This document shows positions 15,971-26,400 of a stretch of DNA of 64,000 nucleotides, piece after piece. Position 1 is the stretch's first letter, and each line of letters opens with the position of its first letter. The notes beneath the pieces are model-generated. The model saw only the letters and a program-made list of their open reading frames with translations, was not told the DNA's origin and searched no databases. The translations under genes were made by a program, and so were the position numbers. This DNA is from DATFTE01 sp963840665 (GTDB taxonomy: Bacteria > Acidobacteriota > Terriglobia > Terriglobales > Acidobacteriaceae): assembly GCA_963840665.1 (NCBI GenBank), contig CAWIZO010000005.1:186001-250000 (forward strand), read 5' to 3'.

Positions 15971-18494
15971 CTATCCGTTGAGGACTTCGCGAACCTTGCG
16001 GGAAAGCATTTGCAGGGTGAAGGGTTTCTGCAGGAAAGCGGTGCCAGAGTCGAGCACGCCTTGGTGGACGATGGCATCTTCGGTGTATCCGGAGAGATAG
16101 AGAACTTTGGTCTGAGGATGCGTTTGCGCCAAATGCTTGGCGAGTTCGCGGCCGCTCATGCCCGGCATGACAACGTCAGTCACAAGCATGTGAATCGATC
16201 CGGTGTAAGAGGCTGCGATTTCGAGCGCCTTTTGCCCCTCGTCGGCTTCAAGAACGTTGTAGCCGCGGGCAGCGAGAGTTTCGCGCACGAGTTGCGCGGA
16301 CGGACTCTTCGTCTTCCACGAGCAAGACCGTTTCGGATCCACGCTAGGAGAGTTTTGGCGGCTTGCGATTGGTTAATGGCTCGGCGGCGTCTTCCACGCG
16401 CGGGAAAATAGATGCGGAAGGTGGTGCCCTGTCCGATTTCGCTCTGGGCGAACACATAGCCGCCGCTTTGCTTCACGATGCCGTAGACGGTGGAGAGGCC
16501 GAGTCCCGTGCCCTTGCCTTTTTCCTTGGTCGTAAAGAATGGCTCGAAAATGCGGGACTGAGTTTCCTTGTCCATGCCCTGCCCGTTGTCGGAGATGGCG
16601 AGCATGACGTAGGGACCGGGCTGAATATAGCTGTATTCGCGCCGCCAGTCATCGTCGAGATTCACGTTCGCGGTCTGGATGGTGATCTTGCCGCCGTTGG
16701 GCATGGCGTCTTTGGAATTGACGACCAGATTCATGATGACTTGTTCGATTTGTCCGGCATCGGCGCGGGTGCGGCCGAGGTGCGGCCGCAGGCTTGGTCA
16801 CGAGCTCGATATTTTCGCCGATCAGCGGCCGCAGCAACCGCTCTATGTCGGCCACGATGGCGTTCATGTCGACGACTTTCAGTTCGAGCAGTTGTTTGCG
16901 GCTGAAGGCGAGCAGCTGACGCGTCAGTGTGGTGGCGCGGTCGGCGGCCTGCTGAATCGCTTCGATCTTGGGATACATGCGGATTCGACTGGTCGGTGTT
17001 CTCCAGCAGGACTTCGGTGTATCCGCTAACGACCATTAGGAGATTGTTGAAGTCGTGCGCGACGCCGCCGGCCAGCCGTCCGACGGCTTCCATTTTCTGG
17101 GCCTGGCGGAACTGCTCTTCGAGAACGCGGCGCTCGGTGACGTCTTCGGCGATGACTTCGAGGACTTCGTCGGTTTCGCCGGGTGTACTGACGACGCGGC
17201 CGCTCAGGCGGACGGTGATGGCGTTGCCATCTTTTTTTTTCCAGCGAACTTCGACGCTGTCGAGGCGAGACGCCACGCTGGAATTCTCCCATGAGGCGGG
17301 TCATCTCATCGGGATCGAGAAAGACGTCGGTTCGGGGAGCGAGAGCAAGAACTGTCTTCGGCGCTGGCGTATCCGAGCATGGCGATCAGCGCCGGGATTC
17401 ACGTCGAGAAACTTGCCTTCGAGCGTGGAGCGGTATATGCCATACACCGCGCTTTGAACGAGGGACCGGTAGCGGGCTTCGGAGCGGGTAAGGGCTTCTT
17501 CATGACGCTTGTGTTCGATAGCGCTCGCGACTTGCTGCGAGACGAACATCAGAATCTCTTTATCTTTGTCACGGAAACGGACCGTCTGGGTCGTAACTCT
17601 GCAGCACCAGCACGCCAATGGTGTGATTGCTGACTTTGAGGGGGACGCCCATCCAATCGACGGAAGGGGCGCCGATGAGTTCGACTTCATCTTTGACGAC
17701 AAGATTTTCGAAGACTTCCGGAGTGCAGAGGAGCGGGTCTGCCGGTGCGAAGAACGTACTCGGTGAGCCCTCGGCCGAGCTTCTTCGGCGTGGGCGTGGG
17801 ATCTTGTTCGTCGACAAAGTAGGGAAAACTGAGTAACTGGCGTTGAGGGATCGTAGAGAGCGATGTAGAAGTTTCGGGCATACATCAATTCGCCGACAAT
17901 GGCGTGGATGGATGCGTAAAAGTGTTGCAGGTCGGCGGCCGAGCTGGTTCTTTCTGCGATGCGGTAGAGGGCGGAGCTAAGGGTCTCGGCCTTCTTCTGC
18001 TCGGTGATGTCGCGGTAGAGAACGTAGGAAGCAACTTTTTGTCCGGCGATGATGAGGGGCGCGGCCGCGAGGAAGACGTCGAGCAGCGAGCCATCCTTCT
18101 TTCGTCGCCGGGTCTCAATGGAAACTTTCTGTCCCTGGCTGAGGCGCTCGCCGATCCAGCGGGTTTCGGCCGCGCGATCGGCTGGGACGATGAGTTCGTC
18201 GATGCGCCGGCCGACGGATTCCTCCGCGGCGAATCCGAACATGCGGATGAATTCTGCGTTTACGCGCAGAATTTCATATTGATTGACAATGCTGACGGCT
18301 TCTGGAGCGCATTCGACTAAGATCTTCGAGATAGGCTTTGTGGGCTTCGGCTTTCGCTTGTCTGGAGGATCGACTTCAGGGTCGGCTTCGTGGGCGCGGG
18401 AGAGCGCCGGAGTTCCTCGCTCCAAGGCTTCCTTCAACAATTTCGCGCGCACAAGGTCAGCGGACTGCGCTGGCCGGGTGAACTTGTCACCCAT
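15971..18494 (-). pseudogene. Hybrid sensor histidine kinase broken by about ten frameshifts
   Basis: Read in pieces, the gene encodes PAS (around 18240-18000), GAF (YIALYDPST, then LSFPYFVDEQD and TEYVLRTGRP), a second PAS (RYRSLVQSAVYGIYR), HisKA with H-box GGVAHDFNNLLMVVSGY, HATPase_c (MNLVVNSKDAMPNGG, FEPFFTTKEKGKGTGLGLS) and a receiver domain (VLLVEDEESV, LVTDVVMPGMSG, LQKPFTL). The frame changes near 17840, 17755, 17580, 17390, 17355, 17275, 16985, 16790, 16395 and 16303. Every change fits one extra base. There is also an in-frame TAG at 16346-16344. Codons on both sides of each break remain conserved, so this is either very recent damage or a patch of poor consensus sequence. No partner regulator is adjacent; the first start is ATG 18494. 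Confidence 0.8.
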
Positions 18495-18623
18495 GGCCCC
18501 CCCTCAGAGTAACAAACAAGGCTAATCGAACGATGTTAGGGCCCTTCCGGGCTGGCCTAAAAGGTTACCGAGGTAATTTGGCATCCGGGGAGTCACGGAC
18601 TGTGACCGGTGCAAAAAGGAATC

Positions 18624-18653
18624 GGGATGCGGACCCGCCAGAGTCCGCATCCC
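18624..18653. terminator. Strong hairpin, possible terminator
   Basis: A perfect 11-bp stem GGGATGCGGAC / GTCCGCATCCC with an 8-base loop. No T-run follows on either strand, so it may be a structural RNA element or a weak terminator rather than a classical one. Confidence 0.4.
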
Positions 18654-19478
18654 TCGTCGTCTACACAGGTTGGAACAGCGGAATTAATTTCGCAGAAGGG
18701 CGAGGGAAGTCCAATCGAAAGAATGAATGCAATGGATTGCTGGAAGCGGGGAAAGATGCGTGCAGAAATAAAGGATCCCGAGGTGATGTTTCGCTCATTC
18801 GTCTCGGCCAGTAGCTCGCGTTAGACCCTTGCTGACCTGCTCTCGTCCCATCCCTTGCGGGTTACGACGCGCGATCTCGCTTGGGCTCCGGGCTCACCGC
18901 CAACCGGATAAACCAGCGTAACGCCTCGGGATCCTATCTTGCCTTCAACAGGTCTTCTTGTTCGCCTCGACCAGCACTTTGCTATAGACCCTTGCTCACC
19001 GCCCCTCCATCATCTTGCGATGTGGAGAGTGATTTCGCTCGAGCCCCGGACGCCGTACCAACCGGGAAAACTTCAGAAGGTGTCAAAGAACGAGTTTGTT
19101 GTACTCCTTTTATTTTTGGAGTCAATAAAAACTGCGCGACTGTATCTGCTTACGATGCAATCGAGTGCAGGCGGTTCACAGGGGGGTGAACCGGAAATTG
19201 TGCAGTGGGATTGATGGAGTGGGAAAACGGTTTGGGGACGAATTGATTTTGGCTGGATTCTTGGTTTGGGAATTTGCTGAGGTTGTCGGCACGGGATATT
19301 AGGAGATTGTGAAAATCATGGGAAAAAGGGCTGTGGGAGCGGAGTTTCCGGTGAGGGTTAGTGGCGTCTTAAGCTCGCCCTTAGTTTCGGCTAACGGCGG
19401 CTTGCCTCTCGGGGTTAGCGCCTGGTTCGCTGCGCGACTCGGTTCTGGCTGGCGCAGATAGGCTTCTAGTTTGTCTTC

Positions 19479-19511
19479 GTGGCGAGACGCGGGCGAGGGC
19501 GCCCGCGCCAC
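19479..19511. repeat. Palindromic REP-like element (GTGGCGagacGCGGGCG)
   Basis: A nested palindrome: outer GTGGCG/CGCCAC and inner GCGGGCG/CGCCCGC with an AGGG loop. It is nearly identical in plan to the copy inside the homoserine-dehydrogenase-like gene at 28571-28603 and related to 2711-2732. Confidence 0.65.
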
Positions 19512-19557
19512 ATTGCTGGGAGTACAATGCCGGGTTCCGGTCATAGGAGGAAGAGGC

Positions 19558-21072
19558 GTGGGCCTGGTGGCTCGATGGGTTGTCCTGGTGGCTTTGACGG
19601 CGTCGTTTGCGAGTGCGCAGAATTCTGCCGAGCAACGGACGGCGAGGTACATGGAGTCGATCCGGCAGCAGCCGCCCCTTCTGTTGGCTTTCTTGCGAGG
19701 CATGCCGAAAGGCGGCGATCTGCACAATCACCTGGCGGGAGCGGTATACGCGGAGAGTCTGATCGACTATGCCGCAGACAATGGGATGTGCGTAGATCGC
19801 ACCACCGCGTTCGTGATCGCGCCGCCTTGCGATTCGTCGTGCGAGAGATTCACCAGCAAGCCGAGGGCGAGCTGCGCGTATGGAGATCAGGTTCTTTACA
19901 ACTCTCTGATCGATGCCTGGTCGATGCGGAACTTCAAAACCGAGGATGAGTCGGGTCACGACCATTTCTTCGCGACCTTCGACAAGTTCTTCCCAGCGAT
20001 GATCAATCATAACGGGGATGCGATTGCGGAAGCAGCGGCGCGCGCTGCCGAGGATCATGTGCAATACATGGAACTCATGCATACGGCGGATGGGAACGCG
20101 GCGGCGCAATTGGGGGCTAAAACCGGGTGGGATGACGACCTGGGGAAGTTGCGGCAGAAGTTGGTCGATGGCGGCATGGCTGAAGTTGTGGCGGAGACTC
20201 GGGCGCAATTGAACTTGGACGAAATGCGCATGCGTTCGGTGCTGCGATGCGGGGCGAAGAATGAAGACGCCGGGTGCAGAGTTACGGTTCGGTATCTGTA
20301 TCAAGTGCTTCGCGGATTGCCGAAGGAGCAGGTGTTCGCTCAGATGGTGCTGGGATTTGAGCTGGCAAAGAGCGATCCGCGGTTCGTGGGCTTGAACCTG
20401 GTGATGGCGGAGGATTGGTATACGCCGATGCATGATTTCGACCTGCACATGAAGATGCTGGACTATCTTCACGGCGTGGATCCGAAGGTCCACATCGCTC
20501 TGCACGCCGGGGAACTGGCAATGGGACTCGTACCTCCCGAGGGATTGCGTTTTCATATTCGCGAGTCGATCGAGCGCGGGCATGCCGAGAGGATCGGGCA
20601 TGGCGTGGATGTGATGAATGAACACGATGCACTGCCGTTGTTGACAGAGATGGCGCAGCGGCGGGTGCTGGTCGAGATCTGCCTGACTTCGAATGACGTG
20701 ATTCTGGGAGTGCGAGGGAAGGATCATCCTTTATCGTCGTACCGGAAATTTGGCGTGCCGGTGGCGTTGGCAACGGATGATGAAGGCGTGTCGCGGATGG
20801 ATTTGACGCACGAGTATGTGCGGGCGGTTGAGGCCTATGGGTTGTCGTATGCGGATTTGAAAGAGATGGCGAGAGAGAGTCTGGAACACAGTTTCTTGCC
20901 CGGTCTCAGTCTGTGGGCCGACTCGAGGCCTTTTCGCATGGGTGGAGCGTGCGCGGCCGGCGGAGCTTCGAGTTCTTGCAAGAAATTTCTGAGTGCGAAT
21001 GAGCGGGCGCGCGTGCAGTGGAAGTTGGAAGAGGCGTTTGCGGAGTTCGAGAAGGGCGTGGCGAGCAGGTAG
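19558..21072 (+). CDS. Exported adenosine deaminase family protein
   Basis: A protein of 504 aa, longer than cytosolic deaminases and closer to secreted ADGF-type forms. The GTG at 19558 follows AGGAGGAAG and gives a signal peptide (VGLVARWVVLVALTASFASA). Catalytic signatures are KGGDLHNHLAGAVYAE (metal HxH), ALHAGELA, ERIGHGVDV, CLTSNDVILG and ALATDDEGVSRMD, so zinc ligands and the general acid/base are all present. It should convert adenosine (or deoxyadenosine) to inosine in the periplasm or outside the cell. A cysteine-rich insert (APPCDSSCERFTSKPRASC) may hold disulfides, consistent with export. The next two genes encode a nucleoside transporter and purine nucleoside phosphorylase, giving a coherent purine-salvage unit. 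Confidence 0.9.
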   Translation: MGLVARWVVLVALTASFASAQNSAEQRTARYMESIRQQPPLLLAFLRGMPKGGDLHNHLAGAVYAESLIDYAADNGMCVDRTTAFVIAPPCDSSCERFTSKPRASCAYGDQVLYNSLIDAWSMRNFKTEDESGHDHFFATFDKFFPAMINHNGDAIAEAAARAAEDHVQYMELMHTADGNAAAQLGAKTGWDDDLGKLRQKLVDGGMAEVVAETRAQLNLDEMRMRSVLRCGAKNEDAGCRVTVRYLYQVLRGLPKEQVFAQMVLGFELAKSDPRFVGLNLVMAEDWYTPMHDFDLHMKMLDYLHGVDPKVHIALHAGELAMGLVPPEGLRFHIRESIERGHAERIGHGVDVMNEHDALPLLTEMAQRRVLVEICLTSNDVILGVRGKDHPLSSYRKFGVPVALATDDEGVSRMDLTHEYVRAVEAYGLSYADLKEMARESLEHSFLPGLSLWADSRPFRMGGACAAGGASSSCKKFLSANERARVQWKLEEAFAEFEKGVASR

Positions 21073-21093
21073 TTAGGGGCATCGTCGATTGAG

Positions 21094-21163
21094 TAGGGGT
21101 CCTTCGACTCCGCATTTTCATTCGCTAAATGCGCGAATGGAAATGCTCCGCTCAGGATGACAG
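21094..21163. repeat. Dispersed element with AGGATGACA terminus
   Basis: It starts GGGGTCCTTCGACTCCGC, contains a palindromic core (CATTTTCATTCGC ... GCGAATGGAAATG) and ends CTCAGGATGACA. It belongs with 1141-1176 and 15876-15957. Located between the deaminase and the transporter. Confidence 0.55.
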
Positions 21164-21197
21164 GTGGCTGGTTACGGGATAAGGCGAGGAGATTCTC

Positions 21198-22438
21198 TTG
21201 GGGCGGTTTACCGGCATTCTCGGATTGATATCGATGGTTGGGTTGGCTTATTTGTTTTCGACCAACCGGCGGCGCGATCCGGTTCAAGACCGTTGCTTGG
21301 GGACTCGGGCTGCAGATTGTATTTGCGTTTCTGGTATTGCGAGTGGCCGCGGGACGGGCGCTGTTTGCATGGCTGGGACAGGTGATCACGCATTTTCTCG
21401 AATACTCCTACGCCGGCTCTTCATTCCTATTTGGAGATCTAGGGAAGAAACCTCCTCCGGTGTACATCGCGTTTCAAGTGTTGCCGGTGATTATTTTTGT
21501 GGCGGCGTTCTTCGCAATTCTTTATCACTATGGCGTCATGCAATGGGTGATCCGGCAGATGGCGCGTGGGATGATGAGTTTCATGGGAACGAGCGGCGCG
21601 GAGTCGATGAATGTTGCGGCGAGTATTTTCCTGAGGCTGCACGGAGGCGCCGCTGACGATTCGTCCTTTTCTGCCGCGGCTGACGCGGTCGGAACTAATG
21701 ACGATCATGACCAGCGGCATGGCGCACATCAGCGGGGCGGTGATGGCTGCGTACATTGCGTTCGGCATCAGCGCTGAACATCTGCTGGCGGCGGTGATCA
21801 TGACCGCGCCGGGAACGATTCTCATCTCCAAGATGCTGGTGCCGGAGACGGAGCATGCAGTAACTGCAGGCCGCGTCGAGATGACGAACGAAGAGATGGG
21901 GGAAGACAAGACCGAGAATCTGCTGGCCGCGGTAGCAAAAGGAACGACCGATGGGCTGTATCTGGCTTTGAACGTCGCAGCCATGCTGATCTCTTTTCTC
22001 GCACTGATTGCGTTGGGCGATGGAATTCTTGGCGCCATCCATAACGGGGTTGCACGTTGGGGCTGGGTTTTCTTCCCTTCCAGCTTCGAACAGATTTTTG
22101 GATTCGTGTTCGCTCCGGTGGCTTGGGTGATCGGCATTCCGTGGAAAGATTGCGGAGCGATTGGGAACTTGCTGGGGACGCGCATGATCTTGAATGAGTT
22201 CGTGGCGTTTTCGAAACTGGCGGGAGAGAAAGCGGCACTCGATCCGCGGTCGTACACGATTGCGACGTTCGCGCTGTGCGGGTTTGCAAACCTCGGGAAC
22301 ATTGGGATTGAGATTGGCGGGATCGGGTCGCTGGCCCCGAACAAGAGAATTGAACTCGCGAAACTAGGCGTGCGAGCGATGCTGGCGGGGACGATGGCGA
22401 ATCTGATGGCGGCGAGTATTGCGGGGATGCTGTTGTGA
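21198..22438 (+). CDS. NupC-type concentrative nucleoside transporter (two frameshifts)
   Basis: The inner-membrane symporter imports nucleosides with Na+ or H+. The start is TTG 21198 behind GAGGAG. Three frames have to be joined: MGRFTGILGLISMVGLAYLF, then (from about 21273) AIRFKTVAWGLGLQIVFAF through SAESMNVAAS-like GAESMNVAASIF, then (from about 21645) TEAPLTIRPFLPRLTRSELM and on to the C-terminus. Each change is explained by one extra base, and the joined protein has about 412 aa, the usual NupC length. Family signatures NPLLxG-type regions, TEAPL and GFANLGNIGIEIGG are present. Its position between the exported deaminase and the phosphorylase argues that it carries inosine/adenosine inward. 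Confidence 0.85.
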
Positions 22439-22439
22439 A

Positions 22440-22514
22440 GAGCTCTTAGCTGTTAGCTCTTGGCTCTTACCTTGAAACGCTTTGGCTAAAGGCTAAGAGC
22501 TAAAAGCTAACGGC
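22440..22514. repeat. Inverted pair of heptamer arrays (AGCTCTT / GCTAAGA)
   Basis: The left array 22440-22470 has units AGCTCTT, AGCTGTT, AGCTCTT, GGCTCTT. The right array 22484-22514 has the complementary type GCTAAAG, GCTAAGA, GCTAAAA, GCTAACG. About 14 bases separate them, so an RNA copy would fold into a long imperfect hairpin just ahead of the phosphorylase start codon. Confidence 0.65.
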
Positions 22515-22521
22515 TTTTTCC

Positions 22522-23367
22522 ATGACTGACGAATTTACACGCGCGGAATCGGCTGCGGCCTTGATTTTGTCGCGGACTTCTCTTCGTCCGCGGATTGGGT
22601 TGGTGCTGGGTTCGGGGTTGGGTGGGTTCGCCGACGAGCTGGCCGGCGCTACTCGCATTCCTTACTCAGATATTCCTGCGTTCCCCCGCTCTACCGCGAT
22701 CGGACATGCCGGACAAATGGTCATCGGCACATCGAATGGCATCGCGGTGGCGGCCATGTCGGGGCGGGTTCATCTTTACGAAGGTTATTCAGCAAAGGAA
22801 GTCGCGTTTCCGGTGCGCGTGTTGGCGCGCATGGGTATTGGCGCGCTGGCGGTCACCAACGCGGCGGGCGGAATTAATTTGGAGTATAAGCAGGGCGCGC
22901 TGGTGATCATTACCGATCACATTAATTTGCGGGGAGAGAATCCGCTGGTGGGGGCCAATGATGAGCGCTTCGGTCCGCGGTTTCCTGACATGACACAGGC
23001 CTATTGGAAGCCGTATCGCGAGATGGCGTTAGAGGAGGCTCGCAAGTTGCGACTCACTGCTTACCAAGGCGTCTATGCGGGGTTGCTGGGGCCGAGTTTT
23101 GAAACTCCGGCGGAGATTCGATATTTGCGCACGATTGGCGCCGATTTGGTGGGGATGTCGACGATCCCCGAAGTGATTGCGGCGCGGCATATGGGATTGA
23201 AGGTGCTGGCAATTTCCTGCGTGACCAATATGGCCGCGGGAATCCTGGATCAAGTCATCACTCATGAAGAAGTACTCGAGACGACTGAGAGGGTGAAGGG
23301 GGAGTTCACGGGATTAGTGAGAGCATCGATTCAGAGAATCGCAGCAGACGTCGACCGCGGGGGCTAA
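22522..23367 (+). CDS. Purine nucleoside phosphorylase (trimeric type)
   Basis: A protein of 281 aa of the PNP/MTAP family. It cleaves inosine or guanosine with phosphate to the free base and ribose-1-phosphate. Visible motifs are the phosphate-binding LVLGSGLGGFADE, FPRSTAIGHAGQMV, AAMSGRVHLYEGY, VTNAAGGIN, GPSFETPAEIR, the base-binding region VGMSTIPEVIAARHMG, and SCVTNMAAGI with the Asn expected in 6-oxopurine-specific enzymes. ATG at 22522. It completes the deaminase-transporter-phosphorylase series, turning imported inosine into hypoxanthine and a usable sugar phosphate. Convergent with the receptor gene that ends 42 bases downstream. Confidence 0.93.
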   Translation: MTDEFTRAESAAALILSRTSLRPRIGLVLGSGLGGFADELAGATRIPYSDIPAFPRSTAIGHAGQMVIGTSNGIAVAAMSGRVHLYEGYSAKEVAFPVRVLARMGIGALAVTNAAGGINLEYKQGALVIITDHINLRGENPLVGANDERFGPRFPDMTQAYWKPYREMALEEARKLRLTAYQGVYAGLLGPSFETPAEIRYLRTIGADLVGMSTIPEVIAARHMGLKVLAISCVTNMAAGILDQVITHEEVLETTERVKGEFTGLVRASIQRIAADVDRGG

Positions 23368-23409
23368 ATCCCAATTCAGACCGTACACCTTCCTGTTTAT
23401 CCACCTACC

Positions 23410-26400
23410 TTAGAACGTAATCTTCGCGCCTAGTTGGATGACTCTCGGTCCTCCTCCGCCCAGGCCGGGATTGGTTTGGGCTTGGTCGGGAGTTTGCGTG
23501 ATCAAGCCTTGTCCAGTGGATCCCGGGACGACGAAGAAATTGGGCAGCGCGAAATTCGGGTGGTTAAAGATGTTGAAGAGCTCGGCGCGCAATTGCAGGT
23601 TCACGTGTTCGGCGAGCGGAGTGTTTTTGCTCACCGCGAAATCGACATTCCAGAAGTGCGGTCCGTAGATCGCATTGCGGCCGAGATCTCCAAATGTACC
23701 GAAGGCTGGTTGCGAGAAGGCCGCTCCGTTCAAGTATCCGACGACATCGGGCCCCGATTCCCAGTTGGAGTTGATGGGATTCACACCGGGAATTAGATTC
23801 GGGCGCTGATGGAAGTTCGACGGAGTTGGGAAAACACTGGAATTTGCCGCGCTCGTGTCATTCGCGCTGACAATAGGGACTGGACGTCCACTTTGCGCGG
23901 TGACGATGCTATTTAGTTGCCATCCGCGGACGAGACGATCAGGTCCTGCCCGGAGCGGGATTTCATAGGTGAATGCTGCGGTGAAACGCTGGCGCGTATC
24001 GAAGTTCGAAGGCCCATGCTCGGCTTTCAGATTGTTCGAGTCTTGCGGCAGAGCGACAGTCGCGAAATTGAAGTCGATACCATCGGAGGCGTCGTCGAGA
24101 GATTTCGACCAGGTATATCCGGTAAAGCCGGAGAGGCCGTGCCAGGCGCGAGTGCGGAAAGTCGCTTGCAAGGCGTGATAGGTCGAGGAGCTGATAGTCG
24201 CGAACTCGTCGACGAAACCGTACTGGGGAAAGTTGTTGCGGTTGCCGTTGACGTCCGGCTGGTTGGCGTCGCGCAGGCGAACCAATCGGGTGCCCTTGCT
24301 GCCGACGTACCCCAGTTCAAGAGCGACCCCGTTGGTTAACTCCTGTTCAAGATTCAGATTCCAGTTCTGCACGTACGGCGTCGAGAGATTGCGCGGAGTG
24401 ATGAAGATGTCGGCGCCGCTCGGCGGATAGGGCGGTGTGGGCAGCGTGAAGACCGGGCTTCCTGGATTGGTGCCGTTAAACGCGGTGGAATCGTAGTTAT
24501 TCGCGAGCGATACGACAGGCTTAGGGCCGATGGGATTGGTGACCAAGCCGGCGGAGTTGGTGAAGTTCGCGATCAGCAGGTCTTGTGGAACGTAATCGTA
24601 GTAGATGCCATAGGCGCCGCGAATGACGGTCTTTGAGTGAGGGTTCCAGGAGAATCCGACGCGCGGGCCGAAATTATTGAGATCGCGGCGGTAGGCTCCC
24701 TTGACACCGTCGCTGCCAACCAGCGCGAGATTTCCATCGGCTCCCAGATTCGATAGGAGATTGTGCGCTTCGCTGATGGGTCCAAAATATTCCCAGCGAA
24801 GGCCTAGATTGATGGTGAAGTTCGAGCGGGCGCGGAAATCGTCCTGAACGAAGAATGCGAGACCATTGTTGAACGTGGTGCGTTGGGTGTTTCCGGCGTC
24901 GGCAGATGGGAAAGTATCTCCGAGATAGAAAGCGGCCAGCGTAAGAGCGCCCTGGTCAGAGCATCCAGCGGGCACCGGGGTCAGTTGGCAGGCTGCTAAG
25001 TTTGCCGGGTCTTCGGCACCGAACGAGAAGAGGCCGCGCTCGAGGTTGTCATTAAAGCTGTCAATAACAGCGCGGCGGTATTCGCCGCCGAATTTGATGG
25101 TGTGGCGTCCACGCAGCCATGTGAAATTGTCGAGGATCTGGAAGGTCTGGCTGGTACGCCCACGGGGAATGCTGAATGCGGTGGCGCCAAGGTTATCGAA
25201 CAGTCCGCTGAAATCAATTTCAGGCAGGCCTAACTTGCCGGTCCCGAAGTCTAGCGTCGGCGCGGAGAAGTCGGTATTGGCATCAAGCGAGCTGAACGAA
25301 GTGCGGTAGCGACTGTAGCCGAAGCGAATCTCGTTGATCCTGGTTGAACTCAAGGTTGACAGCAGGCTGGCCGAAACCAACTGCACGCGCGTCGGTGAAG
25401 TTTGCGCGAACTGCGACAGCCGCGATCCAGCACCGAATCCGAGTCCACCTAGAGGGAATGTCTGCTGGCTTCCCGCGTACGCGTAGCGAACGGAGAGAGA
25501 CTCGGAGCTTTTGATTTGTTGGTCCACTTTTGCAATCAGGCTGTTCACACTATTCGAGTCGTGAACCCCGCCGACGACTGTGCCGGTCTGGCCATTGAAT
25601 CCGGTGGCGGTGGGAAATTGATTAAGGATCGAGGTCAGCGCGGGGTTGGTGGGAACGGGCGATCCGCCAACAAAGCCTCCCTGTGCGACGATTTGCGCGT
25701 CTGCGATCTGGGTTGCAGTCGGGACGAGGAAGGTGAAATCGGAGGTGACGCGTTCGCGCTGTCCTTCGTATGCTCCGAAAAAGAAGGTTTTATCTTTAAT
25801 GATGGGGCCGCCGAGGGAAGCGCCGAATTGGTTGTTGCGAAATTCGCTCTTAGGGATATGGTTTCCCGACTGATCGACAGATCGATTGAAAAAGTTACGG
25901 GCATCAAACAGATCGTTGCGCAGAAATTCGAAAAGCGACCCGTGAAACTGGTTGGTACCGGACTTGCTGATGATGTTGACGACCGATCCGGTATTGCGTC
26001 CGTACTCGGCAGGGAAATTCGCTTGCAGGTTGAATTCCTGGATGGCATCAATGGGAAGAATTGACGCCGGCGCCCCACCGATTCCGGTCTGATTGAAAGC
26101 CGAGTTGTTGAAGAAGGGATCGTTATTGTCGGTCCCGTCGAGCGTGTAGTTGTTGGAGCGGTCACGACTGCCGTTAATGGAGAATTGCCCGAAGCCGCTC
26201 TGGATCGCGGCAACGCCCGAGGGTTCTACGGTCGCACCGGGGACCAGAGCGACCAGTTTGCCGAAATCGCGTCCGTTTAAGGGCAGGTCGGTGACGAGTT
26301 TGCGTTCAACGACTTCTCCAAGGACATCGCGGCTGGTATCAACGAGCGGCGCGGCTTCGTTGACGATAACCTGCTCGACTTTCTTTTCTAGTTTGGTGAG

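Larger units (their letters stand above)
18495..19557. other. Gene-poor interval of about 1 kb
   Basis: No convincing coding sequence was found on either strand. It holds a strong hairpin (18624-18653), a 17-base near-identical direct repeat TAGACCCTTGCTsACC (18821-18837 and 18984-19000), an 8-bp palindrome CGGTTCAC/GTGAACCG (19172-19193) without a T-tract, and a REP-like element at 19479-19511. The short open frames have no ribosome site and no protein-like composition. Confidence 0.5.

Noticed and set aside
15971..18494. Programmed +1 frameshifting as a real expression mechanism of the kinase
   Set aside because: Ten shifts in one bacterial gene without a common slippery or pausing motif is implausible; other genes with clear consensus errors lie nearby.
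18533..18814. Small open frames in the gene-poor interval (also 18881-19189 and 18939-19214)
   Set aside because: No ribosome sites, no signal or domain pattern, and they overlap each other in different frames.
19172..19193. Palindrome CGGTTCAC/GTGAACCG as a terminator
   Set aside because: No T-tract on either side; could as well be a chance palindrome or protein site.
19381..20727. 448-codon open frame opposite the adenosine deaminase
   Set aside because: Low-complexity His/Arg/Gln-rich product, no ribosome site; the plus-strand enzyme has all catalytic motifs.
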